A stretch of DNA of 64,000 nt from Promethearchaeota archaeon (GTDB lineage Archaea > Asgardarchaeota > Lokiarchaeia > Sigyniarchaeales > SOKP01), in contig JAEOUA010000003.1 in NCBI GenBank assembly GCA_016839555.1, forward strand, positions 248,001 to 312,000, written 5' to 3'. A model generated the notes under the pieces. The model made no database searches, was not told the origin of the DNA, and saw nothing but the letters and a program-made list of their open reading frames with translations. The translations under genes were made by a program, and so were the position numbers. Below are positions 57,007-64,000 of this stretch, piece after piece; the first letter of the stretch is position 1; each line of letters starts with the position of its first letter.

Positions 57007-58401
57007 TTATAAATGCTGGGTTATTATTCTTCCAGTTGGGTTAACATTTTCTAAATTTATCTCAATTCCTCTAAGTAATACTTTCCAGATTTGAATGTTT
57101 GTTTTAAATCCTTCATATGGGGAGATTTTAGATTTTGTATGGAAAGTTTCAGGATTAATTTTATATTCAGAAGATTTATCTACAATTAACATGTCCGCAT
57201 AATAACCCTCCTTGATAAATCCCTTTTTTTCTAGCTTAAATAATTTAGCAGGATTTTCTGATGCTACTTTTACAAAATTAGCCAAAGAGAGTTCATATTT
57301 GGCAATTTTATTTAATAATAATAAGGGATAGGTTTCTAATCCTGGAAAACCAGAAGGAGCTTCAAAAAAATCTACAGATTTTTCTTGGATTGTATGTGGT
57401 GCATGATCTGATCCTATTACTAATAGGTTTCCATCACATAGTTCTTTAAATAAAAATTGCGAATGCTTTTTATTCCTCAAGGGGGGCATTACTTTTCCAA
57501 TTGATGGGTTTGATAAAATTAATTCATTAGATAATAGGAGGTGATGAGGAGTCACTTCATAGCTTATTTTATAGTTAGAATTGGCGGCTAAGACCTTTTT
57601 TATAAGAGAATAACTTTCTTTACAACTAATATGGCAAAAATGAATAAGAGGATAATCCTTAGGTGCTAATTTATTAGAAATTATAAATTCTTTATAATTC
57701 TTTAGTGCGTATTTTACAAACTGAGTTTCGGATTTACACGGATATAGTTTATTATGTAATTTCAACAAATTTGAATGCCGAAAAACATAATCTTCAAATA
57801 GATTTCTGGTTTCTTTTTCATCAATTGGCCACTGGGGATGGATGAAAATTCTTATTTGATGTATTGAAGAGACGTTAAGTAATATTTGAAAATTTATTTT
57901 TTGAGTCCAATCGAGATTAGTAATAGGACTATGGGGATAAATTTTGAATCCCATAACTCCTAAATCTAAAATCTTCTTAATTTCATCTTGATTTATTTGT
58001 TCTGGGACGCCAGAGATAAATCCCACATCTATAAAAATATTTTCTTTTGCCTTATTCATCCATTTCTTTATGTTTGTTGAATTATTTGCTGGAGGAATTG
58101 TGTTTGGCATATTAAAAACAGTAGTGATTCCTGAAAATGCTGCTGCTTTTGTTGCAGTTCGAAAGGTTTCTTTTTGATTTTGTCCCATATCTCTCAAATG
58201 AGTATGGCAATCAATGATTCCCGGTAAAATAATCTTATTTTTACAATCAATAACATTATTATCTTCATTTAAATCTAATAGTTCTTTATAATCTTGATTT
58301 AAAGGATTTAATCTAATATTTTTAATTATGCTTTGCTTAATTAACATAATTCCTTTCACTAATTCACCTTTTTGATAAATCTTTGCATTCTTTAAAATCA
58401 T
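57007..58401 (-). CDS. pyrC: Dihydroorotase
   Basis: 464 residues. The amidohydrolase metal centre is complete: IIDCHTHLRDMG (HxH), carboxylated-Lys motif GVMGFKIYPHS, IHFCHIS, VTPHHLLL and the catalytic Asp in GSDHAPHT. EAPSGFPGLETYPLLL and AKLFKLEKKG complete the family pattern. It closes carbamoyl-aspartate to dihydroorotate in pyrimidine synthesis. The upstream neighbour trmY ends 30 bases away on the same strand, so they may share a transcript. Length is slightly above average. Confidence 0.92.
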   Translation of the reverse strand: MILKNAKIYQKGELVKGIMLIKQSIIKNIRLNPLNQDYKELLDLNEDNNVIDCKNKIILPGIIDCHTHLRDMGQNQKETFRTATKAAAFSGITTVFNMPNTIPPANNSTNIKKWMNKAKENIFIDVGFISGVPEQINQDEIKKILDLGVMGFKIYPHSPITNLDWTQKINFQILLNVSSIHQIRIFIHPQWPIDEKETRNLFEDYVFRHSNLLKLHNKLYPCKSETQFVKYALKNYKEFIISNKLAPKDYPLIHFCHISCKESYSLIKKVLAANSNYKISYEVTPHHLLLSNELILSNPSIGKVMPPLRNKKHSQFLFKELCDGNLLVIGSDHAPHTIQEKSVDFFEAPSGFPGLETYPLLLLNKIAKYELSLANFVKVASENPAKLFKLEKKGFIKEGYYADMLIVDKSSEYKINPETFHTKSKISPYEGFKTNIQIWKVLLRGIEINLENVNPTGRIITQHL

Positions 58402-58431
58402 ATCATTAATCTACCATATTATCTAATAAAT

Positions 58432-59070
58432 TTATATTTCTAAATTATCTAAACAATTATTAATATAAATAATCTTATCTTGCACTTTTTTAATTTTAAT
58501 TAAATATATTATTTTCAAATTTAATGCTTTTTTTTTGGCAAGAAATTGAAATAAGGTGGAATATTCTTTTGAAAAATTAAATAAAGGAAATATGAATTGG
58601 GTTTTTTTATCAAAATTCTTAATATCCTTTTTAAGAGATAAATTAATGTTATGAACTGAGTTATCATTTTGGAAGGCTATAAAAAAGGTATTATTATAAT
58701 CTAATGAAATGAATTCTTTGAAAATTAAAAATTCATCCATATACTGTTTTATATATATTCCTGGAGTAGAATTTGTCCAATTATTAAGGGAAAGATTCTC
58801 TTGTAGCTTAAACAGCGCTTTATTTAATAAGATAGCTTGTGAACGCTCATCAGGGCCTAAATATCTTAACTCTTGTCCAATAAATTTTATGGCAATTTTA
58901 TCATCAATAAAATAAATGTATAAATCATTATTTTTTCTAATAGAATAAGAAAGGCAAAAAGTTTCCCTAATACAGCAACACAGTTTATAGATTTGAGGAG
59001 GAACTAATCCATTGTCAATATCTTTTTTAGTATAATTTGTAATCGCCTTACTCAACAATAAAAATTTCAT
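58432..59070 (-). CDS. trmY: tRNA (pseudouridine(54)-N1)-methyltransferase-like protein (TrmY)
   Basis: 212 residues (about 200 usual). The motif RYLGPDERSQAILLNKAL at 69-86 is the family hallmark; the N-terminal MKFLLLSKAI and the middle FCLSYSIRKNND also agree. The SPOUT fold binds SAM in a C-terminal knot, but the C-terminal half here is diverged and lacks an obvious G-rich loop. It methylates position 54 of tRNA in archaea. It lies between SRP54 and pyrC on the same strand. Confidence 0.7.
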   Translation of the reverse strand: MKFLLLSKAITNYTKKDIDNGLVPPQIYKLCCCIRETFCLSYSIRKNNDLYIYFIDDKIAIKFIGQELRYLGPDERSQAILLNKALFKLQENLSLNNWTNSTPGIYIKQYMDEFLIFKEFISLDYNNTFFIAFQNDNSVHNINLSLKKDIKNFDKKTQFIFPLFNFSKEYSTLFQFLAKKKALNLKIIYLIKIKKVQDKIIYINNCLDNLEI

Positions 59071-59174
59071 AAAAATTTTCTGTTTAAATTAAAATTAAAA
59101 TTTAAAAATAATTTAATGCTTTTAAGAAGAGATTTATCAAATGCAAAAATTTTTGTTGAAAAAAGAGAGATGAT

Positions 59175-60551
59175 TTACAATTTAAAATCTTTCCCTAATC
59201 TATTCATAAATTGGGCCATTTGCTTATTCATTCCGGGCATTGCGCCTATTCCTTTTCCTTTCTTTCTTAATTGCATAAATTGTTTCATCATTTTTTTCAT
59301 TTGATTATATTGATCAAGCATACGATTTATTATGGAATAATCTGTACCCGAACCAATACTAATACGATGTTTTCTTGATTTTTTAATTATTTTTGGATTT
59401 TCTTTTTCTAATGCTGTCATACTATCCAGTACAACCCGCCACCGCTCAATATTTTTCTCAGCATCTTCTTTTAACGCTTCGGGAATATTTCCACCTCCCA
59501 TCATTGATAAAATATTCCTAAATTTCCCTACTTTCCTAAATGCCTTCAATTGCTCATATAAATCTTCCAAGGTAAACTTACCATATAACATTCGTTTTAC
59601 CATCTCAGGGTCTGGAGTTGCCTCAGCTTGTTGGACTTTTTCGATTAAACCTTCTATATTTGGAACTCCTAAAAGTGTACCTACAAAATCAGTAGGATTA
59701 AATAATTCTAAATCTTCGATTTTTTCTCCGGTGCCAATAAATCTTATCGATGCATTGGTAGCTGCACAAGCTGAAAGTGCCCCACCTCCTTTTGCAGTAC
59801 CATCGAGTTTTGTTACAATTATACTTCCCAAATTTGTTGCTTTCGAAAATTCCTCTGCTTGCGCATAAGCTTGTTGACCTAAAGTACCATCTACAACCAA
59901 CATAACTTCATTTGGCTTTAAAACCTTTTCAATTTTTTGCATTTCTTCCATTAATTCTTTTTCTTCCTTATGTCTTCCCGCTGTGTCAACAAGTAACAGA
60001 TCATATCCTTTATTTAATGCTTTTTTAGTTTGGTTTACAGCAATCTTTAATGCACTCTGTTCCTTTGGATTTCCAAAACATTTTATTCCAATCTGATCTG
60101 TCAATTGTTGAAGCTGTTCATACGCCCCAGGTCTCCAAGTATCGGTGGTAATAACTGCAACCTTTAAACCTTTACTCTGATAATATTTGGCTAATTTCGC
60201 AACAGTAGTGGTTTTTCCAGAGCCTTGAATTCCAACCAATAATATTACATTTTTTTTCCCGGGTTTTATTCTAATAGGCGCTGGTTTTCCTCCAAGAGTA
60301 TCTATAAGTTCATCATGAACCAGTTTTATAATAAAATCTTTTCTTTTTGCTCGCTGCAGTTCAGTATTCATCCCTTCTTTTTTAATATTCTCAGTCATTT
60401 CGAATACTAATTCTACTTTAACATCTGAACTTAATAGAGCTCTTTGTAAGTCTTGTATAAGGGCATTTATTGCATCTTTGTCGATTTTGGGTAATCTACG
60501 CATTCTTCTTATTGCTTGTTCTAATTTTCTTCCTAAGCTTTCTAATACCAT
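59175..60551 (-). CDS. srp54: Signal recognition particle protein SRP54
   Basis: 458 residues, typical for archaea. N domain 1-95, then GTPase motifs [10 protein letters not shown] (about 105), [18 protein letters not shown] (about 243) and the methionine-rich M domain with [17 protein letters not shown], which binds SRP RNA and signal peptides. It targets ribosomes translating membrane and secreted proteins. The genes trmY and pyrC follow on the same strand. No SRP RNA gene is visible next to it. Confidence 0.96.
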   Translation of the reverse strand: MVLESLGRKLEQAIRRMRRLPKIDKDAINALIQDLQRALLSSDVKVELVFEMTENIKKEGMNTELQRAKRKDFIIKLVHDELIDTLGGKPAPIRIKPGKKNVILLVGIQGSGKTTTVAKLAKYYQSKGLKVAVITTDTWRPGAYEQLQQLTDQIGIKCFGNPKEQSALKIAVNQTKKALNKGYDLLLVDTAGRHKEEKELMEEMQKIEKVLKPNEVMLVVDGTLGQQAYAQAEEFSKATNLGSIIVTKLDGTAKGGGALSACAATNASIRFIGTGEKIEDLELFNPTDFVGTLLGVPNIEGLIEKVQQAEATPDPEMVKRMLYGKFTLEDLYEQLKAFRKVGKFRNILSMMGGGNIPEALKEDAEKNIERWRVVLDSMTALEKENPKIIKKSRKHRISIGSGTDYSIINRMLDQYNQMKKMMKQFMQLRKKGKGIGAMPGMNKQMAQFMNRLGKDFKL

Positions 60552-60614
60552 AATGTAGAGATTCTTCTAAATTATTTTGATTTCAAATAATATAATTCTC
60601 TTTAATAAAATAAA

Positions 60615-60900
60615 TTAATTCATATAAATAATTTCATTCCAAACTTCATACGAACAATTTTTATTAAAATCTTCTTGTGATGACTCTTCCCTAAATAGTG
60701 TAGCAAGGCACCCTTCTTTCAGTTTGTTTATTTTTAATTTAATCTGTGCGTCTCGCTTTCTTTCTTCACCTAAATCATTCCAATAATTTTATTGCTCGAA
60801 TTCATTATTCTTCAGGGACGGAAGATTCGAGCATTGTTTTCGTTTCTATTTCTGTTTCCTTATATCTATTGTAAACCCTTTTCTTAGATAAAAAAGTTGT
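60615..60900 (-). pseudogene. Candidate broken open reading frame (gene relic) upstream of SRP54
   Basis: The 60552-61039 gap has protein-like frames on the minus strand. From 60788 to 60618 the translation is NYWNDLGEERKRDAQIKLKI continuing in the same style to VWNEIIYMN and a stop at 60615-60617; just upstream another frame ends with TKTMLESSVPEE-stop (60805-60807). A one-base shift and an in-frame stop separate them, so this could be a decayed gene. I know no family. An inverted repeat TGCTCGAAT...ATTCGAGCA (60793-60833) lies at the break. Confidence 0.35.
60793..60833. repeat. Inverted repeat
   Basis: TGCTCGAAT at 60793-60801 and its exact reverse complement ATTCGAGCA at 60825-60833, with an inner TCTTC/GAAGA pair. 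A strong 9 bp stem in otherwise AT-rich DNA. Could be a terminator-like or structured RNA element, or part of the broken frame. Confidence 0.4.
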
Positions 60901-61039
60901 AAAATAATTTTTTTTGAATTAAAATGATTGATGATAGAAAAAAAAATCAATAGAATTAGGTTTTAATATTAATGTTAAAAAGAATAAAAAAAAAGGTATA
61001 TATTTATAAATAATATTTCTCTCTCTCTTTAAGCTACTC

Positions 61040-62740
61040 CTAAGTGGGTATGTTTCTCATTCTCCTTCCAAAGAGGTATATCGCCCCAATGAAAATACTA
61101 CTCAAAGTTATTGGGATGAAAATCATTGGAGGGAAGCTTGGTATTTGCGCTTCCGTAGGGGTTGGAAGTAGGAGAAATAAAAGTGAAGGTTGTTGAAACT
61201 CAGAATCTAAAATTAAATATGCTTGTCCCGCCCAGATCCCGCCCTCAGCATTTCCATGTGCTCCGATAAGGATATCATCGTAATCATCCCCATTCACATC
61301 GCCCGCCCCCGCCACCGAGCCTCCCGCTTCATCATCCAAATGTTCTCCTATAAAGGAAACATCTGCAGTTGAAAGATCAGTATCCATAGTCCAGCCCGAT
61401 GCTTTTCCGAGAATCAAATAAGCTTGTCCCGCACCGAACCCGCCCTCAGCATTTCCATGTGCTCCGATAAGGATATCATCGTAATCATCCCCATTCACAT
61501 CGCCCGCCCCCGCCACCGAAGATCCCGCATAATCACCTGCTGCCTCCCCTATGAAGGAGGCATTCGCATTTGTCAAATTCACATCCATAGCCCAGCCCGA
61601 TGCTTTTCCGAGAATCAAATAAGCTTGTCCCGCATAGGACCCGCCCTCAGCATTATAAAGTGCTCCTATGAGGATATCATCGTAATCATCCCCATTCACA
61701 TCGCCCGCGCCCGCTACTGACTCTCCCGCATCATCACCTGCTGCCTCCCCTATGAAGGAGGCATTTGCATTCGTCAAATTCACATCCATAGCCCAGCCCG
61801 ATTCCTTTCCGAGAATCAGATATGCTTGTCCCGCATCGGACCCGCCCTCATCATTATAAAGTGCTCCGACGAGGATATCATCGTAATCATCCCCATTCAC
61901 ATCGCCCGCGCCCGCTACTGACTCTCCCGCATCATCACCTGCTGCCTCCCCTATGAAGGAGGCATCTGCATTTGAAAGAGGAGTATCCATAGCCCAGCCC
62001 GATGCTTTTCCGAGAATCAAATAAGCTTGTCCCGCACTGGACTCGCCTTCACTATTTAAATGTGCTCCGATAAGGATATCATCGTAATCATCCCCATTCA
62101 CATCGCCCGCACCCGCCACCGAATATCCCGCATAATCACCTGCTGCCTCCCCTATAAAGGAGGCATTCACATTCGCCAAATTCACATCCATAGCCCAGCC
62201 CGATTCCTTTCCGAGAATCAGATATGCTTGTCCCGCATCGGACCCGCCCTCAGCATTTCCCCATGCTCCGATGAGGATATCATCATAGGTGTCATTATTG
62301 ACATCGCCCACGCCCGCCACCGAATATCCCGCAGCATCACCTGCTGCCTCCCCTATGAAGGAGGCATTCGCATTTGTCAAATTCACATCCATAGCCCAGC
62401 CCGATGCTTTTCCGAGAATAAGATAAGCTTGTCCCGCACCGCCCCCGCCCTCAGCATTTCCCCATGCTCCGATGAGGATATCATCTTTCCCATCCCCATT
62501 CACATCACCCACGCCCGCCACCGAATATCCAGCATAATCAAATGCTGCCTCCCCTATGAAGGAGGCATCTGCATTCGTCAAATTCATATCCATTTTCAAT
62601 ACCGCACTATGTGGAGAACTCAGATTGTTTATAACCCCTATATATTGGTTCTTAGCTTCTATCATATTTGCAATACTCATAAAACATAAAATAACAAGTA
62701 ATAACATTATAATTTTAGCTTTTTTAACAATCATTTTCAT
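61040..62740 (-). CDS. Secreted, membrane-anchored FG-GAP repeat (integrin-like beta-propeller) protein
   Basis: About 566 residues. An N-terminal signal peptide (to about residue 30, KIIMLLLVILCFMSIA) leads to seven repeats of exactly 67 residues (51-519). Each holds SFIGEAAGD, AGDVNGDDYDDILIGA with the Asp-rich Ca-binding loop DxNxDxYDD, and AGQAYLILGK. Seven blades are what one integrin-type propeller needs. The C-terminus has a Pro-rich stretch, one membrane helix (FIPITLSSIFIGAIYLFG) and a basic tail (RRMRN), so the propeller should face outside. The start is ATG 62740 or ATG 62734; GTG 62743 precedes it. The repeats are far more GC-rich than their surroundings, suggesting transfer or recent expansion. 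Confidence 0.88.
   Translation of the reverse strand: MKMIVKKAKIIMLLLVILCFMSIANMIEAKNQYIGVINNLSSPHSAVLKMDMNLTNADASFIGEAAFDYAGYSVAGVGDVNGDGKDDILIGAWGNAEGGGGAGQAYLILGKASGWAMDVNLTNANASFIGEAAGDAAGYSVAGVGDVNNDTYDDILIGAWGNAEGGSDAGQAYLILGKESGWAMDVNLANVNASFIGEAAGDYAGYSVAGAGDVNGDDYDDILIGAHLNSEGESSAGQAYLILGKASGWAMDTPLSNADASFIGEAAGDDAGESVAGAGDVNGDDYDDILVGALYNDEGGSDAGQAYLILGKESGWAMDVNLTNANASFIGEAAGDDAGESVAGAGDVNGDDYDDILIGALYNAEGGSYAGQAYLILGKASGWAMDVNLTNANASFIGEAAGDYAGSSVAGAGDVNGDDYDDILIGAHGNAEGGFGAGQAYLILGKASGWTMDTDLSTADVSFIGEHLDDEAGGSVAGAGDVNGDDYDDILIGAHGNAEGGIWAGQAYLILDSEFQQPSLLFLLLPTPTEAQIPSFPPMIFIPITLSSIFIGAIYLFGRRMRNIPT
61187..62593 (-). repeat. Seven tandem 201-bp FG-GAP coding repeats
   Basis: The repeats are exactly 201 bp apart (M of each repeat at 62593, 62392, 62191, 61990, 61789, 61588, 61387), without a single indel, and very similar in DNA. 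Such uniformity implies recent amplification or gene conversion. The GC level is visibly higher than in neighbouring genes. Confidence 0.9.
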
Positions 62741-62888
62741 CACTCTATTAAAATCTTTAATTAAAATCTATTTTACAACGGTCTTTAGTGTTCTTATAAT
62801 TTTTAATAGATTTCAATAATTCAAACTGTTTACATTATATTTAAATATTATTTTTTTTTTTTTTAAAAAAAGAGACGAGAAGATAGAT

Positions 62889-63076
62889 ATGAATCATAAT
62901 TTCCTTAATGAGTATGAATATCATTATAAATACAATTTACCATTCTCTGATTATCCTGTAATGAATAAAGAAAGATTGATAAAACAGCTATAAGAAAAGA
63001 ACTCTGATTTTTAGGAAGAGATTATTTGAACGATTACAGCGTTCCCAAAATTTTTGATATAAAAGAGTTTTACTAA
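62889..63076 (+). pseudogene. Candidate gene relic downstream of aIF5A
   Basis: Within the 62741-63084 gap, ATG 62889 opens a 34-codon frame (MNHNFLNEYEYHYKYN...) ending at 62991-62993. A shifted frame from 63008 reads FLGRDYLNDYSVPKIFDIKE and stops at 63074. The pieces look like one broken protein. No family recognised. The remainder of the gap is AT-rich, including a long T-run near 62850-62864. Confidence 0.3.
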
Positions 63077-63084
63077 TAAAAAAA

Positions 63085-63516
63085 TTATTTTGAATATATA
63101 CGATTAATTAATACACGGTTTCCAGGAAATCTCCAGAATTCAACCTGACTTTTAGCCATATTTTCAGGATGAGCCCGTAACTCTTTTATTTTTTCTCGCA
63201 TTTCTTCATTTTCTGGCCATCTTACGTCAAAAGACTCGTAAGTAGAGAGATCCATTATATTGATTGTATTCTCATCAATATAATTGACTTGAGCATTGCC
63301 TTTTTCCACTTGAGGGACTTCTACTAAATCGCCACTAGGAAAAGTGAGGGATCTCTTTTTATCGTCAAAAATCCCAATACAAACAACTCTGACTTTTGCA
63401 TGGCCGTGCTTCCCACTTTTCGAACGCTCTGTACTTTTAATGATGCAAGGTTCCCCTTCTATAATAATATAATTGCCATCCTTCAATTTCTGTATTTCTT
63501 TTCTCTCAATCGAAAT
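63085..63516 (-). CDS. eif5a: Translation factor aIF5A (hypusine-containing), apparent AUU start
   Basis: 143 residues if it begins at ATT 63514-63516. The hypusine lysine is K36 in KSGKHGHAKVRV, and DGNYIIIEGEPC is the N-terminal barrel. The family continues about 10 residues upstream of the internal TTG 63486; there the frame reads SIERKEIQKL, archaeal-like, back to a TGA, with no ATG, GTG or TTG before that. The best candidate initiator is ATT with AAGGTGAT at 63522-63529 five bases upstream. This fits an AUU-started gene, as in bacterial infC. A sequencing error (ATG to ATT) is the alternative. Confidence 0.85.
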   Translation of the reverse strand: MSIERKEIQKLKDGNYIIIEGEPCIIKSTERSKSGKHGHAKVRVVCIGIFDDKKRSLTFPSGDLVEVPQVEKGNAQVNYIDENTINIMDLSTYESFDVRWPENEEMREKIKELRAHPENMAKSQVEFWRFPGNRVLINRIYSK

Positions 63517-63601
63517 AGTTAATCACCTTACTGTATTAAAACCCTTATTTTTAATTAGTTTTATGATTTTATATGAAATTTATATGAAAATTCAAATAAA
63601 G

Positions 63602-63639
63602 ATTTATCTGATTTATCTTATATCTAGCATTTATCTGAT
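63602..63639. repeat. Direct repeats in the aIF5A / NAD kinase divergent region
   Basis: ATTTATCTGAT occurs at 63602-63612 and again near 63629-63639, with a third degenerate copy (ATTTATCTTAT) between. They lie in the 180-base region separating the divergent aIF5A and NAD kinase genes. Possible operator, or AT-rich coincidence. Confidence 0.3.
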
Positions 63640-63696
63640 ATATAGTATTTTTAAAATTAATATTTTCAAATAAAAAAAACAGTATCATTTGTAATA

Positions 63697-64000
63697 ATGA
63701 CGAGTAAAGGCATTTTAATCGCAACTCGTATGGATAAAAAGAAAGCTGTGGAATTAACACGTTCAATTTTTAATTTCCTACGAAAAAAAAATATTGATGT
63801 ATATGTGGAGACCAGACTCTCTCCCAAATTTGATGGACTGTATGCAAAAGATTTAAGTACGGTTACTGCCGATCTAATAGATTGTGTTATAGTTGTGGGC
63901 GGCGATGGGACAATTATGCGGGTTTCTAATAGTTTAAATCAAAGCAATCCTCCTCCTATTTTAGGGGTCAATATTGGTTCTATTGGCTTTTTGGATGAAA
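63697..64000 (+). CDS. nadK: NAD kinase (5' part; cut by window edge)
   Basis: ATG 63697 begins a frame that stays open to the window end (101 codons visible). The segment VIVVGGDGTIMRVSN holds the GGDGT motif, with Asp as catalytic residue, and NPPPILGVNIGSIGFLDE gives the following NxGxxGFL motif. NAD kinase makes NADP from NAD and ATP. The C-terminal two thirds lie outside the window. It is divergent from aIF5A. Confidence 0.92.
   Translation, partial: MTSKGILIATRMDKKKAVELTRSIFNFLRKKNIDVYVETRLSPKFDGLYAKDLSTVTADLIDCVIVVGGDGTIMRVSNSLNQSNPPPILGVNIGSIGFLDE

Noticed and set aside
60780-60840. SRP RNA-like motif (CAGGGACGGAAG) near SRP54
   Set aside because: It recalls helix 8 of SRP RNA, but the stem does not pair properly and no 300-base structured RNA surrounds it.
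61424-62689. Long open frames on the plus strand across the FG-GAP gene
   Set aside because: They are antisense to the repetitive, GC-rich coding repeats; the repeat structure makes them open by chance. The minus-strand product has a signal peptide, Ca-binding loops and an anchor.
1-64000. tRNA, rRNA, CRISPR arrays and transposons
   Set aside because: I looked in the gaps for cloverleaf patterns, regularly spaced repeats and terminal inverted repeats and saw none that I can support. A tRNA with introns could be missed by eye.

Overview
The window is an AT-rich, gene-dense archaeal chromosome segment with many short intergenic gaps. The information-processing genes are archaeal: SRP54, the hypusine-type factor aIF5A, a TrmY-type tRNA methyltransferase, AMMECR1 and an archaeal-type NadC. 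A small roadblock/LC7 protein (29567-29962) and a longin/roadblock-like small protein (46117-46527) are the kind of gene that is abundant in Asgard archaea, so a Lokiarchaeia-like Asgard archaeon is my best guess. This is inferred from gene content; there is no rRNA in the window. Many metabolic genes look bacterial in type (KDPG aldolase, DinB, a Bacteroidetes-like PurM), which fits a mosaic Asgard genome. I found no tRNA, rRNA, CRISPR array or intact insertion sequence.

Layout. 1-3.7 kb: the end of a 2-oxoacid:ferredoxin oxidoreductase operon (alpha, beta, gamma) closed by an unusual FrhB-PyrK fusion flavoprotein. 4-5.6 kb: a PLP-dependent D-serine dehydratase/D-threonine aldolase-like enzyme with a RidA imine deaminase, followed by a decayed second RidA. 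6-8.5 kb: a phosphate permease (PiT) between two different DUF47/PhoU-like proteins. 8.8-19.8 kb: purB, a DUF255 thioredoxin-like protein, a DNA glycosylase-like protein, a sulfur/redox group (MBL-rhodanese, AhpD-like, DUF302), a GT-C-like membrane protein and a HAL2-like phosphatase. 19.8-25.4 kb: a metal and oxidative stress block with CopA carrying two C-terminal YHS domains, tandem winged-helix regulators, a peroxiredoxin and an OsmC protein.

25.5-35 kb: purM, a PfkB kinase, a CPBP protease, a phosphoesterase, the roadblock protein, a hydrolase, an SDR, a large flavoprotein and a DUF362 ferredoxin-type protein. 35-43.7 kb: a sugar-type MFS carrier, an OYE-type reductase, divergent KDPG aldolase and KDG kinase (an Entner-Doudoroff branch), nadC, a class II aldolase and dinB. 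43.8-56.2 kb: a HEAT-like protein, a GNAT enzyme, a multi-pass membrane protein next to the longin-like protein, a CrtI-like oxidoreductase, an internally deleted D-aminoacylase, a SerA/class II aldolase fusion, and an FGGY sugar kinase flanked by two SCP2-domain proteins. 56.3-64 kb: AMMECR1, dihydroorotase, TrmY, SRP54, a seven-repeat FG-GAP surface protein flanked by gene relics, aIF5A with an apparent AUU start, and the 5' part of NAD kinase.

The most interesting items are the FrhB-PyrK fusion in a ferredoxin oxidoreductase operon, the SerA-class II aldolase fusion beside a sugar kinase, the AUU start of aIF5A, the recently amplified 7 x 67-residue FG-GAP propeller, and the CopA/winged-helix locus with a shared upstream motif. 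Four intergenic relics (second RidA, alpha/beta hydrolase C-terminus, and one on each side of the FG-GAP gene) were found by translating gaps by eye.
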